Source: Flavihumibacter cheonanensis (GTDB lineage: Bacteria > Bacteroidota > Bacteroidia > Chitinophagales > Chitinophagaceae). Taken from it: DNA of 64,000 nucleotides. The notes beneath the pieces are model-generated. The model did not search any database, had not been told where the DNA came from, and saw only the letters and a list, made by a program, of their open reading frames with translations. The stretch lies in contig NZ_JAKRWF010000003.1 in NCBI RefSeq assembly GCF_022352215.1, positions 101,854-165,853 on the forward strand. Reading direction: 5' to 3'. The translations under genes and the position numbers were made by a program. This document shows, piece after piece, positions 17,359 through 24,947 of this stretch (position 1 is its first letter; every line of letters begins with the position of its first letter).

Positions 17359-19469
17359 CAATTCAATTCAATCGTAATCGTTTGTTTTGGTTGAATCATG
17401 CTTCCCGGAGCCAGCGACTGGCTGATCACTTTTCCTTTACCCTTTACCTGCACTTTCAGTTTTCTTTCTTCCAGCAGGAAAAGCGCATCTCTTAATCCCA
17501 TTCCCTTCAGATCCGGCATTTGTCCGGAGTTTTTTGCATCCAATGCTTTTACAACCGAGCGATAATTTTCATCTGCTTCGAGCACTGCCCAATCCGTTTG
17601 AGCAGCACTGTCTTTGTACGGCAAGCTCAGCGTTTGCATAACCGTCTTCATTTTTTCATTTGCTCCGGCATAACGAAACTTACTGCTGTCGGGCTTTGGC
17701 AAAGACACTGTCTGAACAGGTAGCTGCTGTGCCTCCAATGCAAAGAGCTTATCGGCAATTTCCCGGAATACCGGTCCGGCTACCGTTCCGCCGTAATATT
17801 TTGCAGCAAAGGGTTTGTTTTTAATTACCACAATGCAACTATATCTTGGGTTGTCCGCCGGAAAATAACCAGCAAACGATGACTGATAAATATGATCTGC
17901 GTATCCTCTGCTTCCGTTCGCTACCAGGGCTGTTCCTGTTTTTCCCGCGATGCTGTAATACGGTGTAGAAAGTGATTTTGCAGTACCGTTCAACACCACA
18001 CCTTCCAGGCTCGTCTTCAGTTGTTTCAGTGTTGTTTCCTTGCAAATCGATTCCACCATCACTTCCGGCTCCCTGTTCCAAATCGTCCTGCCATCCTGCT
18101 GTACTTCCTGCACCAGGTAAGGCCGCATCATCTTACCGTTATTTGCCACCGCGTTGTATAACATCAGGGTTTGCAGCGGACTCACCAGCACTTCATACCC
18201 AAACGACATCCAGGGCAGCGAAGTAGCACTCCATGTTTTGGATTTCGGGGTCTTAATGATGGGCTGTGTTTCACCCACCAGATCAATCCCTGAAACTTCA
18301 TGTAAGCGTAACCGCTTCAAATGACCGATGAACTTCTCCGGATTACCGCTGTAATGCTGCATCACCATTTTTGCCATTCCCACATTACTGCTCAACTCAA
18401 AAGCCTGCTGAAGCGATACATTGGTCCGTTTGTGACGTTCACTGTCGTACACCGTTCTCCGGTTTACCTGCCATACGCCATTTTCGAGGTTTACCTGTGA
18501 TCCAAGATTCGCCTTGCCATCTTCCAGAACCGCCAGCATGGTTGCCAGTTTGAACGTAGAACCAGGTTCAGAAGCACGGATCGCATAATTCAGATCCTCC
18601 CAGTATTCACCTTCTCCTCTTTTTCCCAGGTTGGCAATCGCTTTGATTTTTCCTGTGGCGACTTCCATCACAATGCAGGTACCATTTACCGCTTCATTCT
18701 CAATCATCATTTTGAGCAAGGCCTGTTGAGCGATGTCCTGGATATTTACATTCAGTGTGGTGATCAGATCCTTTCCATTTTCCGGCTCTACTTCGTAACC
18801 TTCTACCGGAACTGCCACACCTCCTGCGATGAAACGAACCAGCCTTTTTCCTGTTTCTCCTTTAAGCAGACTATCATAGGTTCTTTCGAGACCAACATTC
18901 TGCGCATTTTCTCTCGCCAGTCCGATCGTCCTGTTCGCCAGCATACCAAAGGGATTCAATCGCCTGCTTTTTACCTCTGCAATAAATCCGCTTTTATTTC
19001 TGCCAAGTCGTACCAGTGGAAATTCCCGCAGTTGTTTGTACTGCTCGAAATCGATATTTTTCTTCAGTAGAAAATAGCGATCTTTTTTCCGGTAGCCGGC
19101 TTGCAGCAGTTTTTTGTAACCATCCGCAGATTTGTCCTGAAAAAGACCGGCCAGCGAATAACTGAGTGAATCGAGATGTTCACGAAACCGTTTTCCGTTT
19201 TTATCTCTCAAACCTTCGGCACCGAAATCAATATAAATATTGAAATAGGGTATCGAAGTACTCAGCATGCTCCCGTCTTCACTGTAGATGGTACCCCTAT
19301 CTGCATCCAAATTGATGATCCGCGTATGCAAACTGTCGCTTTTGCTTCTCCAGTAGGCGCCTTCAGCCTGTTGTATGTAAAGAGCTTTCCCAATCACCAG
19401 AAATGCAAACACTACCATACCGATAAAACACAGGTACACTCTCCACAGTATGTCGCGTTTTACTTCCAC
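17358..19469 (-). CDS. ftsI: Septal penicillin-binding protein FtsI/PBP3 with PASTA domain
   Basis: Septal D,D-transpeptidase partner of FtsW. An N-terminal membrane anchor (about 9-30) precedes the dimerisation region. The transpeptidase motifs are STFK (304-307, catalytic Ser304), SSN (360-362) and KTGT (510-513). The end (about 650-703) is one PASTA domain, MPDLKGMGLRDALFLLEE onward, which in other bacteria can bind cell-wall fragments. Its 703 residues exceed E. coli FtsI (588), mainly because of the C-terminal extension. The start is a GTG at 19469; the next in-frame ATG would remove the anchor. Confidence 0.97.
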   Translation of the reverse strand: MEVKRDILWRVYLCFIGMVVFAFLVIGKALYIQQAEGAYWRSKSDSLHTRIINLDADRGTIYSEDGSMLSTSIPYFNIYIDFGAEGLRDKNGKRFREHLDSLSYSLAGLFQDKSADGYKKLLQAGYRKKDRYFLLKKNIDFEQYKQLREFPLVRLGRNKSGFIAEVKSRRLNPFGMLANRTIGLARENAQNVGLERTYDSLLKGETGKRLVRFIAGGVAVPVEGYEVEPENGKDLITTLNVNIQDIAQQALLKMMIENEAVNGTCIVMEVATGKIKAIANLGKRGEGEYWEDLNYAIRASEPGSTFKLATMLAVLEDGKANLGSQVNLENGVWQVNRRTVYDSERHKRTNVSLQQAFELSSNVGMAKMVMQHYSGNPEKFIGHLKRLRLHEVSGIDLVGETQPIIKTPKSKTWSATSLPWMSFGYEVLVSPLQTLMLYNAVANNGKMMRPYLVQEVQQDGRTIWNREPEVMVESICKETTLKQLKTSLEGVVLNGTAKSLSTPYYSIAGKTGTALVANGSRGYADHIYQSSFAGYFPADNPRYSCIVVIKNKPFAAKYYGGTVAGPVFREIADKLFALEAQQLPVQTVSLPKPDSSKFRYAGANEKMKTVMQTLSLPYKDSAAQTDWAVLEADENYRSVVKALDAKNSGQMPDLKGMGLRDALFLLEERKLKVQVKGKGKVISQSLAPGSMIQPKQTITIELN

Positions 19470-19498
19470 AGCGCCGGTCGATTAGGTTTCTGTTTTTA

Positions 19499-19816
19499 TT
19501 ATTGTCCGGCATCTTTTTTAATGACCACCGGAGGCGTTGTTAATTCCATTAATCCAAGTGGAGCTACCGCCTTCGCAACCTCCGTTTGCTTGCTGCGAAA
19601 CATCACCTCACTTTTAATCGTTTTATATTCAAACTGCAGTTCCTTTAATTCCTTATTGGTTCTGCTGATGGATTTGATAATCTTATCAGAATAGTGTCCG
19701 TTGTAGATATACACCACGGCCAGTGCACTCAAGAAAAGAAAAAAAGGCAGGTTTTGCACTACCGCCTGGTAGTTGATCCGGAATCTTTTTTCTTTTTTGT
19801 CGTTTTGTTTTTTCAT
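19499..19816 (-). CDS. ftsL: FtsL-like cell division protein
   Basis: A 105-residue bitopic protein. A basic N-terminus (KKQNDKKEKRFRIN) precedes one membrane helix (about 24-44) and a periplasmic coiled-coil stretch (IIKSISRTNKELKELQFEYK). FtsL sequences diverge strongly, so the identification rests on size, topology and position between rsmH and ftsI. It would pair with FtsB and FtsQ to activate FtsWI. It starts 59 bases after the rsmH stop. Confidence 0.85.
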   Translation of the reverse strand: MKKQNDKKEKRFRINYQAVVQNLPFFLFLSALAVVYIYNGHYSDKIIKSISRTNKELKELQFEYKTIKSEVMFRSKQTEVAKAVAPLGLMELTTPPVVIKKDAGQ

Positions 19817-19875
19817 ACGACTGGCTGGTTGATCAATAGGACATTAACATTTCACTACTACGATATAGACCGTCT

Positions 19876-20784
19876 TTATATTCTTTCTGCCACCCTGAGT
19901 TTTGCACTCCGGGATCGGCTGTTTCTTTTTTGTTCTTCCATTGTTGGTACAATGGGCTTTTTCGTTATCACTTTCAGCAGACTCAACTGTTTTTTGTTTT
20001 CAAAAGGATGATCTTCCTCCGGTTCAAAACTTCCCTGTTTGAAAAACTGTTTCACCAGTCGATCTTCCAGGGAATGAAAGGTGATGATTGCCGCTCTCCC
20101 ACCCTGCACCAATACTTCAGGCAATTGCTCCAGTAATTCTTTCAGCGCCCCCATCTCATCATTCACCTCAATCCGCAGCGCCTGGAAAACCTGCGCGAGG
20201 TATTTATTCGGATTGCCTTTCACCACACCCTGAATGGCAGCTTTGAACTGCTGGATCGTTTGCATCGGCATCGTAGCCCTGAGGGTAACAATGGTTTTTG
20301 CAAGCGTTCTGGCATTTGTTACTTCTCCGTACTGCTCAAATAATTTATGCAGTTGCTGTTCAGAGTAAGTTTGTAAAAGCTGCGCAGCAGTTCGTTCAGA
20401 ACGGGCATCCATGCGCATGTCCAGGTCGGCATCAAAGCGAATGGAAAAACCACGTTCGGCTTCATCAAACTGGTGACTGCTCACCCCCAGATCCGCCAGC
20501 ACCCCGTTCACACTGCCAATTTTATGCAGGCGCAGAAACCGTTGCAGGTGCCGGAAATTATGCGGCACAAACAAGACCCTCGGATCATCCGGCAGGTTTT
20601 GTGCGGCATCCGCATCCTGGTCAAAGGCAACCAATCGGCCATCCGGACCCAGGTTCTCCAGTATGGCCCTGGAATGCCCGCCTCCACCGAAGGTGCAATC
20701 CACATAGGTACCAGCCGGATCAATCTGCAGGGCATCCAGGCATTCGGCAAGCAGTACCGGTATATGGTAAGCTTCCTCCTGCAT
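19876..20784 (-). CDS. rsmH: 16S rRNA (cytosine-1402-N4)-methyltransferase RsmH
   Basis: Methylates N4 of C1402 in the 16S rRNA decoding centre. The SAM site VDCTFGGGGHSRAILENLG lies near 30-48 and the family signature GVLADLGVSSHQFDEAERGFS is intact (quoted in part). The end has SRSRSAKLRVAERI. I chose ATG 20784 (302 residues), one base after the mraZ stop, because it places the conserved YHIPVLLAECLDAL five residues in. A GTG at 20811 would overlap mraZ by 26 bases. Confidence 0.96.
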   Translation of the reverse strand: MQEEAYHIPVLLAECLDALQIDPAGTYVDCTFGGGGHSRAILENLGPDGRLVAFDQDADAAQNLPDDPRVLFVPHNFRHLQRFLRLHKIGSVNGVLADLGVSSHQFDEAERGFSIRFDADLDMRMDARSERTAAQLLQTYSEQQLHKLFEQYGEVTNARTLAKTIVTLRATMPMQTIQQFKAAIQGVVKGNPNKYLAQVFQALRIEVNDEMGALKELLEQLPEVLVQGGRAAIITFHSLEDRLVKQFFKQGSFEPEEDHPFENKKQLSLLKVITKKPIVPTMEEQKRNSRSRSAKLRVAERI

Positions 20785-20785
20785 A

Positions 20786-21247
20786 TCAAACCCCGTTTCC
20801 GTTTCCACCACCCATTACCTGTTGTGCCAGGCTGCTGAAACTGTCAGCTGAAAACGATTCAAAGAACTTCTTGTAGGTCGCACTGTCCCAAATCTCAATT
20901 TTGTCAACCGCCGACACCAGTACGATGTCTTTGGATAGCCCTGCATACTCTTTCAGATTGGGAGGCAATAGTAACCTTCCGGCTGTATCGGGCTCCACCT
21001 CTGTGGCCCCGTTCATGAAAAACCTTCTGAATTCCCGTACTTTGGGGTCAAAATCATTCAGCTTGCTGATCTGCGCATATATCGGTTCCCAGCTGGTCTG
21101 GGGATATAAGGTGAGGCATTTTTCAAACCCACGGTTAATGACGAATGGCATCGCGTTCTCCGGCAGTTGCTTTTTCAGCCCGGCCGGGAGGAGGAAGCGC
21201 CCTTTGGCGTCCAGCGTTGCTTCGTATTCGCCCAGAAAACCTTTCAT
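20786..21247 (-). CDS. mraZ: Transcriptional regulator/division protein MraZ
   Basis: A 153-residue protein of the AbrB/SpoVT fold with the MraZ domain twice: the N-terminal FLGEYEATLDAKGRFLLPAGL and the second half EVEPDTAGRLLLPPNLKEYAGL (both in part). MraZ represses its own dcw promoter in E. coli and activates it in some Mollicutes. The gene is first in the cluster. A three-unit, 10-bp-phased repeat resembling MraZ boxes stands 29-58 bases upstream of the start, consistent with autoregulation. Confidence 0.96.
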   Translation of the reverse strand: MKGFLGEYEATLDAKGRFLLPAGLKKQLPENAMPFVINRGFEKCLTLYPQTSWEPIYAQISKLNDFDPKVREFRRFFMNGATEVEPDTAGRLLLPPNLKEYAGLSKDIVLVSAVDKIEIWDSATYKKFFESFSADSFSSLAQQVMGGGNGNGV

Positions 21248-21275
21248 TTATCGCTATATGCCCTGATTTTGACAT

Positions 21276-21305
21276 TTATTACCACAAAATAACACTTTTT
21301 CCCAC
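21276..21305 (-). promoter_or_regulatory. MraZ-box-like triple repeat at the dcw promoter
   Basis: On the minus strand three 10-base units follow one another: GTGGGAAAAA, GTGTTATTTT, GTGGTAATAA. Known MraZ boxes are TGGGN repeats with five-base spacers, that is a 10-bp period; only the first unit keeps the full GTGGG. The middle unit contains TATTTTG, a plausible -7 element. Confidence 0.5.
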
Positions 21306-21333
21306 TTACGGGAGAAATTTTGGATGCTTTATT

Positions 21334-21342
21334 TTATCCACA
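21334..21342 (+). promoter_or_regulatory. Perfect DnaA box (TTATCCACA)
   Basis: Exact 9-base match to the strong DnaA-binding consensus, 87 bases upstream of mraZ. It faces a second perfect box at 21435-21443 on the opposite strand. Confidence 0.6.
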
Positions 21343-21366
21343 TGGGAGATTTACGTCAAACCCTTA

Positions 21367-21389
21367 GTAGATCTACGTTTCCGCGGAAA
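21367..21389. repeat. Two adjacent perfect palindromes
   Basis: GTAGATCTAC (21367-21376) and TTTCCGCGGAAA (21378-21389) are each perfect palindromes separated by one base. They sit between the inverted DnaA boxes and could be operator sites for dimeric proteins or part of an origin. Confidence 0.7.
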
Positions 21390-21390
21390 A

Positions 21391-21443
21391 TGTGGGTAAA
21401 CCCCTGAGCTGACTGTGAATTGAGTGTGAATAGCTGTGGATAA
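21391..21443 (-). promoter_or_regulatory. Cluster of DnaA-box-like sites
   Basis: TGTGGATAA at 21435-21443 is a perfect DnaA box on the minus strand. In the same orientation are TGTGGGTAA at 21391 (one mismatch), TGTGAATAG at 21425 (two) and TGTGAATTG at 21414 (three). The last three starts, 21414, 21425 and 21435, are spaced 11 and 10 bases, about one helical turn. Together with 21334-21342 this suggests cooperative DnaA binding. Confidence 0.55.
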
Positions 21444-21481
21444 GCTGAATATTCGACTATTTTGCAGAAATTTGCGCCCTC

Positions 21482-22717
21482 ATGGCTATTTCAGAAACCC
21501 CCCGTTCTATTCGAATTGAAGCGTTCCGATATGATCTGCCTGAAGAGCGGATAGCCTTGTATCCACTGGCAGAAAGAGATGCCTCGAAACTGCTGGTATA
21601 TAAGGCTGGCAAACTATCTGAATATACCTATCGGGAACTACCGGTAATGATCCCATCCGGCTACACCCTGGTATTTAACAACACCAAGGTTGTACAGGCC
21701 CGCCTTGCATTCCGTAAACCTACAGGAGGAGCACTGGAATTGTTCTGCCTGGAGCCGGATAAACGATACCCCGATATTACCACTGCGATGTTACAGAAAG
21801 GGGATGTATACTGGGTTTGCCTGGTGGGAGGAGCAGCCAAATGGAAAGATGGACAGGTATTGGAACTGGAATCGGAATCCGGCCTGAAACTGGAAGCCAG
21901 GCTCGCTGAAAAACGATCCGGTGAATACCTGATCCGGTTCTCCTGGAACCAAGCCGCGCTAAGTTTTGCAGAAGTATTACACCTCGCCGGGAAAGTGCCA
22001 ATCCCCCCCTATATCAAAAGAGCGGCCGACAGTACTGACGAACAACGGTATCAAACCGTATACGCAGAAACAGAAGGATCTGTAGCGGCACCAACGGCAG
22101 GACTTCATTTTACCCAATCACTTCTGGATCAACTAACGGAAAAGAACATATGTAAAGAAATGGTTACCCTGCACGTTGGTGCCGGAACTTTTCAACCGGT
22201 AAAATCCGATACCATGCAGGGGCATGATATGCATGCCGAGTACATTGATGTTAGCCGGGACTCCATTAAAAACCTTCAGCAACAGGCTGATCAACTAATA
22301 GCAGTTGGAACCACTTCGCTCAGAACACTGGAAACCCTTTATTGGATGGGAGTAAAGGCACATTATATGCCCGAGGCTACAATCGGAGAACTCAGTATTA
22401 ACCAGTGGGAAGTATATGATGAGTGGATGCAAAAGTCGTTGCCTGCAAAAGAGGCAATACAATCCTTACTAACCTGGATGGATAACCGCCAATTGGATTG
22501 TCTTATCTGCAAAACACAAATCCTCATCACACCCGGTTATACTATCCGTATGATAAAGGGACTTATCACAAATTTTCACCAACCTCAATCTACATTATTA
22601 TTGCTGATTGCTGCTGTTGTTGGAGAGGATTGGAAAAAAATCTATCAATATGCACTTGATCATGAATTCCGTTTCCTTAGTTATGGCGACGGTTCACTGC
22701 TCTGGTGTAAACAATAA
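21482..22717 (+). CDS. queA: S-adenosylmethionine:tRNA ribosyltransferase-isomerase QueA
   Basis: Transfers and isomerises the ribosyl part of SAM onto 7-aminomethyl-7-deazaguanine in tRNA to make epoxyqueuosine. Conserved stretches include YDLPEERIALYPLAERDASKL (in part), the GYTLVFNNTKVVQARL region, VPIPPYIKR, GSVAAPTAGLHFT and LHVGAGTFQPV, ending with the NFHQPQSTLLLL and FRFLSYGD segments. Its 411 residues are longer than the usual 340-360; the extra part is around 310-330. It diverges from mraZ and abuts the convergent kinase gene with no spacer. Confidence 0.97.
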   Translation: MAISETPRSIRIEAFRYDLPEERIALYPLAERDASKLLVYKAGKLSEYTYRELPVMIPSGYTLVFNNTKVVQARLAFRKPTGGALELFCLEPDKRYPDITTAMLQKGDVYWVCLVGGAAKWKDGQVLELESESGLKLEARLAEKRSGEYLIRFSWNQAALSFAEVLHLAGKVPIPPYIKRAADSTDEQRYQTVYAETEGSVAAPTAGLHFTQSLLDQLTEKNICKEMVTLHVGAGTFQPVKSDTMQGHDMHAEYIDVSRDSIKNLQQQADQLIAVGTTSLRTLETLYWMGVKAHYMPEATIGELSINQWEVYDEWMQKSLPAKEAIQSLLTWMDNRQLDCLICKTQILITPGYTIRMIKGLITNFHQPQSTLLLLIAAVVGEDWKKIYQYALDHEFRFLSYGDGSLLWCKQ

Positions 22718-24064
22718 TCAGGATTCTTTGCTATAGGGCATTTCGATGGTGAAAGCGGTTCCTTTTCCAAGGGTGCTATCCACTTTGATTTTACCCTGGT
22801 GGGCATCCACAATGGTTTTCACATAACTGAGTCCGAGTCCAAATCCTTTTACATTGTGCAGATTGCCGGTATGAACGCGGTAGAATTTTTCGAAAATCCG
22901 CTTCACACTTTCCTTGCTCATTCCAATGCCATTGTCCTCAATGCGAATCACAATACCCCTTGCATTGGAACTGGTGTAGAGTTTTAACACCAGGTTGTCT
23001 TTGGAATATTTTACTGCATTGTCAACCAGGTTATTGATCAGGTTAGTGAAATGAACTTCATCTGCCATGATCAGATCATTCTTCGCATTCAGGTGCAGGT
23101 CTGCATACCCATTCTTATGCTGTAACTGCAGATCAAAATTCTCTAATACCTGTTCAATCACTGCATGCACATGTACCGGCTTTTTATTCAGATTGATTTC
23201 CTGCCGGTCCATAAGCGCAGCCTGCAGAATGGTTTCCACCTGTTTGTTCATGCGTTTGTTTTCTTCCTTGATGATGCCAGTGAAATATTGCATCTTCTCT
23301 TTATCGTTGGAAACCTTTTCTGTTCGCAAGGCATCTACTGCCAGCGAGATCGTTGCGAGTGGTGTTTTGAATTCATGCGTCATGTTGTTAATGAAATCGT
23401 TTTTGATTTCGCTGAGTTTTTTCTGACGCAACAGGGCACTAACTGTAACATAAAATGCCGCCAGTAAAATAAGAGTGAACAGGATGGCGCCACTCAGCAT
23501 CCATCGCAGCTCCTTAAATACAATATTTTTTACATTGGGCACCACTACTACCATCGCTTCCTCCGGAACCAGTCCTTCCATATTGCTCCCACCCGGTATT
23601 AGTAAGGGATAAATAAACCGGCGGTTTCGTACAGTATCTTCAAATACTTTGTCGAATCCCGGCGAGCGAAGTTCATCATACGTCAGAAAACCAGCATCTG
23701 AAGTGATCAGGAATTCAAAACGGGTATCCTTCAAACCAAAGGCATTGAAATTTTTTCTCAACTTCTCCTGCACTTCGAAGGGCGTGAATTTCTCGGAAAT
23801 GGTGGATGGCTTCATCAACTCCATCATCAACTGATCAGAAGGCCAGCTCAGATTGGGTCGAAGCCTCCTGTTTTTCAGCGATGGCAGGGTTCCTTTCTGA
23901 GCCATTAGCTCCTCTCCCGTTTGCCCCATTGCTTTGACGATATTATCCGCCAGCTGTTCTTCCTTCACGACCAGCATACTCCGGAACCAGGATATCTGGA
24001 TGACAATGATGCCAACCAGGGAAAGAGCCACCAGTAAAATGATCAAAGGAAAAATTCGCTTCAT
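22718..24064 (-). CDS. Two-component sensor histidine kinase
   Basis: A 448-residue membrane kinase with an N-terminal helix (about 4-24), an extracytoplasmic sensor region (about 25-165), and a second helix GAILFTLILLAAFYVTVSALL. The cytoplasmic part has the H-box NMTHEFKTPLATIS (phospho-accepting His), the N-box LINNLVDNAVKYS, the G1 box IRIEDNGIGM and the G2 box GFGLGLSYVKTIVDAHQG. This resembles Bacteroidota HAMP-less envelope-stress kinases. No response regulator adjoins it, so its partner is elsewhere. A TATTTTTG -7 box stands five bases before the ATG. The 3' end touches queA with zero spacing and no terminator. Confidence 0.94.
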   Translation of the reverse strand: MKRIFPLIILLVALSLVGIIVIQISWFRSMLVVKEEQLADNIVKAMGQTGEELMAQKGTLPSLKNRRLRPNLSWPSDQLMMELMKPSTISEKFTPFEVQEKLRKNFNAFGLKDTRFEFLITSDAGFLTYDELRSPGFDKVFEDTVRNRRFIYPLLIPGGSNMEGLVPEEAMVVVVPNVKNIVFKELRWMLSGAILFTLILLAAFYVTVSALLRQKKLSEIKNDFINNMTHEFKTPLATISLAVDALRTEKVSNDKEKMQYFTGIIKEENKRMNKQVETILQAALMDRQEINLNKKPVHVHAVIEQVLENFDLQLQHKNGYADLHLNAKNDLIMADEVHFTNLINNLVDNAVKYSKDNLVLKLYTSSNARGIVIRIEDNGIGMSKESVKRIFEKFYRVHTGNLHNVKGFGLGLSYVKTIVDAHQGKIKVDSTLGKGTAFTIEMPYSKES

Positions 24065-24069
24065 TCCGA

Positions 24070-24077
24070 CAAAAATA
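24070..24077 (-). promoter_or_regulatory. -7 element of the sensor kinase gene
   Basis: The minus strand reads TATTTTTG, an exact TAnnTTTG match, five bases before the start codon. Transcription would begin at or near the ATG. No TTG is seen at the -33 distance. Confidence 0.5.
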
Positions 24078-24150
24078 GCGTTGGTTAATGATTTGGCCTA
24101 TCTGCCCCTGTATTCCTGCTGTGAATTAACAGTTGTTTATAGGCGATCCT

Positions 24151-24190
24151 GAACAAATATTGTTCTATTTCCCAATATTCCATAAATTAA
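24151..24190 (+). promoter_or_regulatory. yqgE promoter with palindromic operator over the -33 element
   Basis: GAACAA-ATA-TTGTTC (24151-24165) is a perfect inverted repeat. Its TTG (24160-24162) stands exactly 20 bases before TAAATTAA (24183-24190), a -7-like box that ends four bases before the ATG. A dimeric repressor bound to the palindrome would cover the -33 element. Confidence 0.5.
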
Positions 24191-24194
24191 CTGT

Positions 24195-24752
24195 ATGACA
24201 CAAATCTTACCTGCTGCAGGAACCCTTTTAATAGCGGATCCTTTTCTGAAGGACCCTAATTTCATGCGTACGGTGGTTTTTCTTTGTGAACACCAGGAAG
24301 AGGGCAGTTTCGGGTTTGTTTTAAACCGTTTGTATGATTTCACACTGGATCAGTTGATGGCCAGTGCAGAGGGCATGCCCTTACCGGTTTATTACGGCGG
24401 ACCAGTACAGGTTGATACCATCCATTTTTTGCATCAGTATCCGGATCTGATTCCAGGAGGTTTTGAAGTGGCGGAGGGTATTTATTGGGGAGGAGATTTC
24501 GAAACTGCCGTACAGCTTTTACGCGATAACGAAATAACACCCCGGGGTATCCGCTTTTTTATTGGGTATTCCGGTTGGTCTGAAGGACAATTACTAAATG
24601 AATTGAAAGAAAAGTCCTGGATCACCTCCAAAGGCAACCAACGATTGGTTTTTGAGATAGATCAGAATGCCGTCTGGAAAGAAGCCCTGAAAGACCTGGG
24701 AGGAGAATACGAGCAGCTGATCAATTATCCCATCGATCCGCAATTAAACTAA
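24195..24752 (+). CDS. YqgE/AlgH family protein
   Basis: A 185-residue member of the UPF0301 family. The conserved opening AGTLLIADPFLKDPNF is followed by RTVVFLCEHQEEGSFGFVLN and, later, YYGGPVQVD and FIGYSGWSEGQL. AlgH affects alginate expression in Pseudomonas, but no biochemical activity is established for the family. It is monocistronic, with a likely operator-controlled promoter upstream and a strong terminator downstream. Nothing in the context gives a substrate. Confidence 0.93.
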   Translation: MTQILPAAGTLLIADPFLKDPNFMRTVVFLCEHQEEGSFGFVLNRLYDFTLDQLMASAEGMPLPVYYGGPVQVDTIHFLHQYPDLIPGGFEVAEGIYWGGDFETAVQLLRDNEITPRGIRFFIGYSGWSEGQLLNELKEKSWITSKGNQRLVFEIDQNAVWKEALKDLGGEYEQLINYPIDPQLN

Positions 24753-24754
24753 AC

Positions 24755-24788
24755 AAAAAACCGGCACTTCATTGAAGTCCGGTTTTTT
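24755..24788 (+). terminator. Intrinsic terminator after yqgE (bidirectional)
   Basis: AAAAAACCGG (24755-24764) pairs with CCGGTTTTTT (24779-24788), and an inner ACTTC/GAAGT stem closes on ATT. The A-run on the left allows function on the minus strand too, although the DUF4139 gene ends 160 bases away. Confidence 0.88.
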
Positions 24789-24806
24789 GTTCCACTTACT
24801 ACCCCT

Positions 24807-24878
24807 CCAGCCAATTTCCTTCTCACGTATTCACTCTTCGTCTTTGGCTGGTTCCCGGAGTGAAAGTACAAAGGGAAC
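24807..24878. other. Structured 190-bp spacer with two inverted repeats
   Basis: Between the yqgE terminator and the DUF4139 stop, CCAGCCAA (24807-24814) matches TTGGCTGG (24844-24851), and GTTCCC (24851-24856) matches GGGAAC (24873-24878). No gene is seen here on either strand. It may be an RNA structure in the 3' region of the minus-strand transcript, or chance. Confidence 0.4.
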
Positions 24879-24947
24879 GAATCAACTGCCAGCGTGATAA
24901 AACGGTTTATTCAGACGTGTTTGAACGGTTTTAGTATACCTACGAAA

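Noticed and set aside
24155..24165. The yqgE palindrome and the receptor palindrome as one shared operator family
   Set aside because: GAACAA-N3-TTGTTC and TGTTCT-N6-AGAACA share only a GTTC core and differ in spacing and arm order, so a common regulator is not supported.
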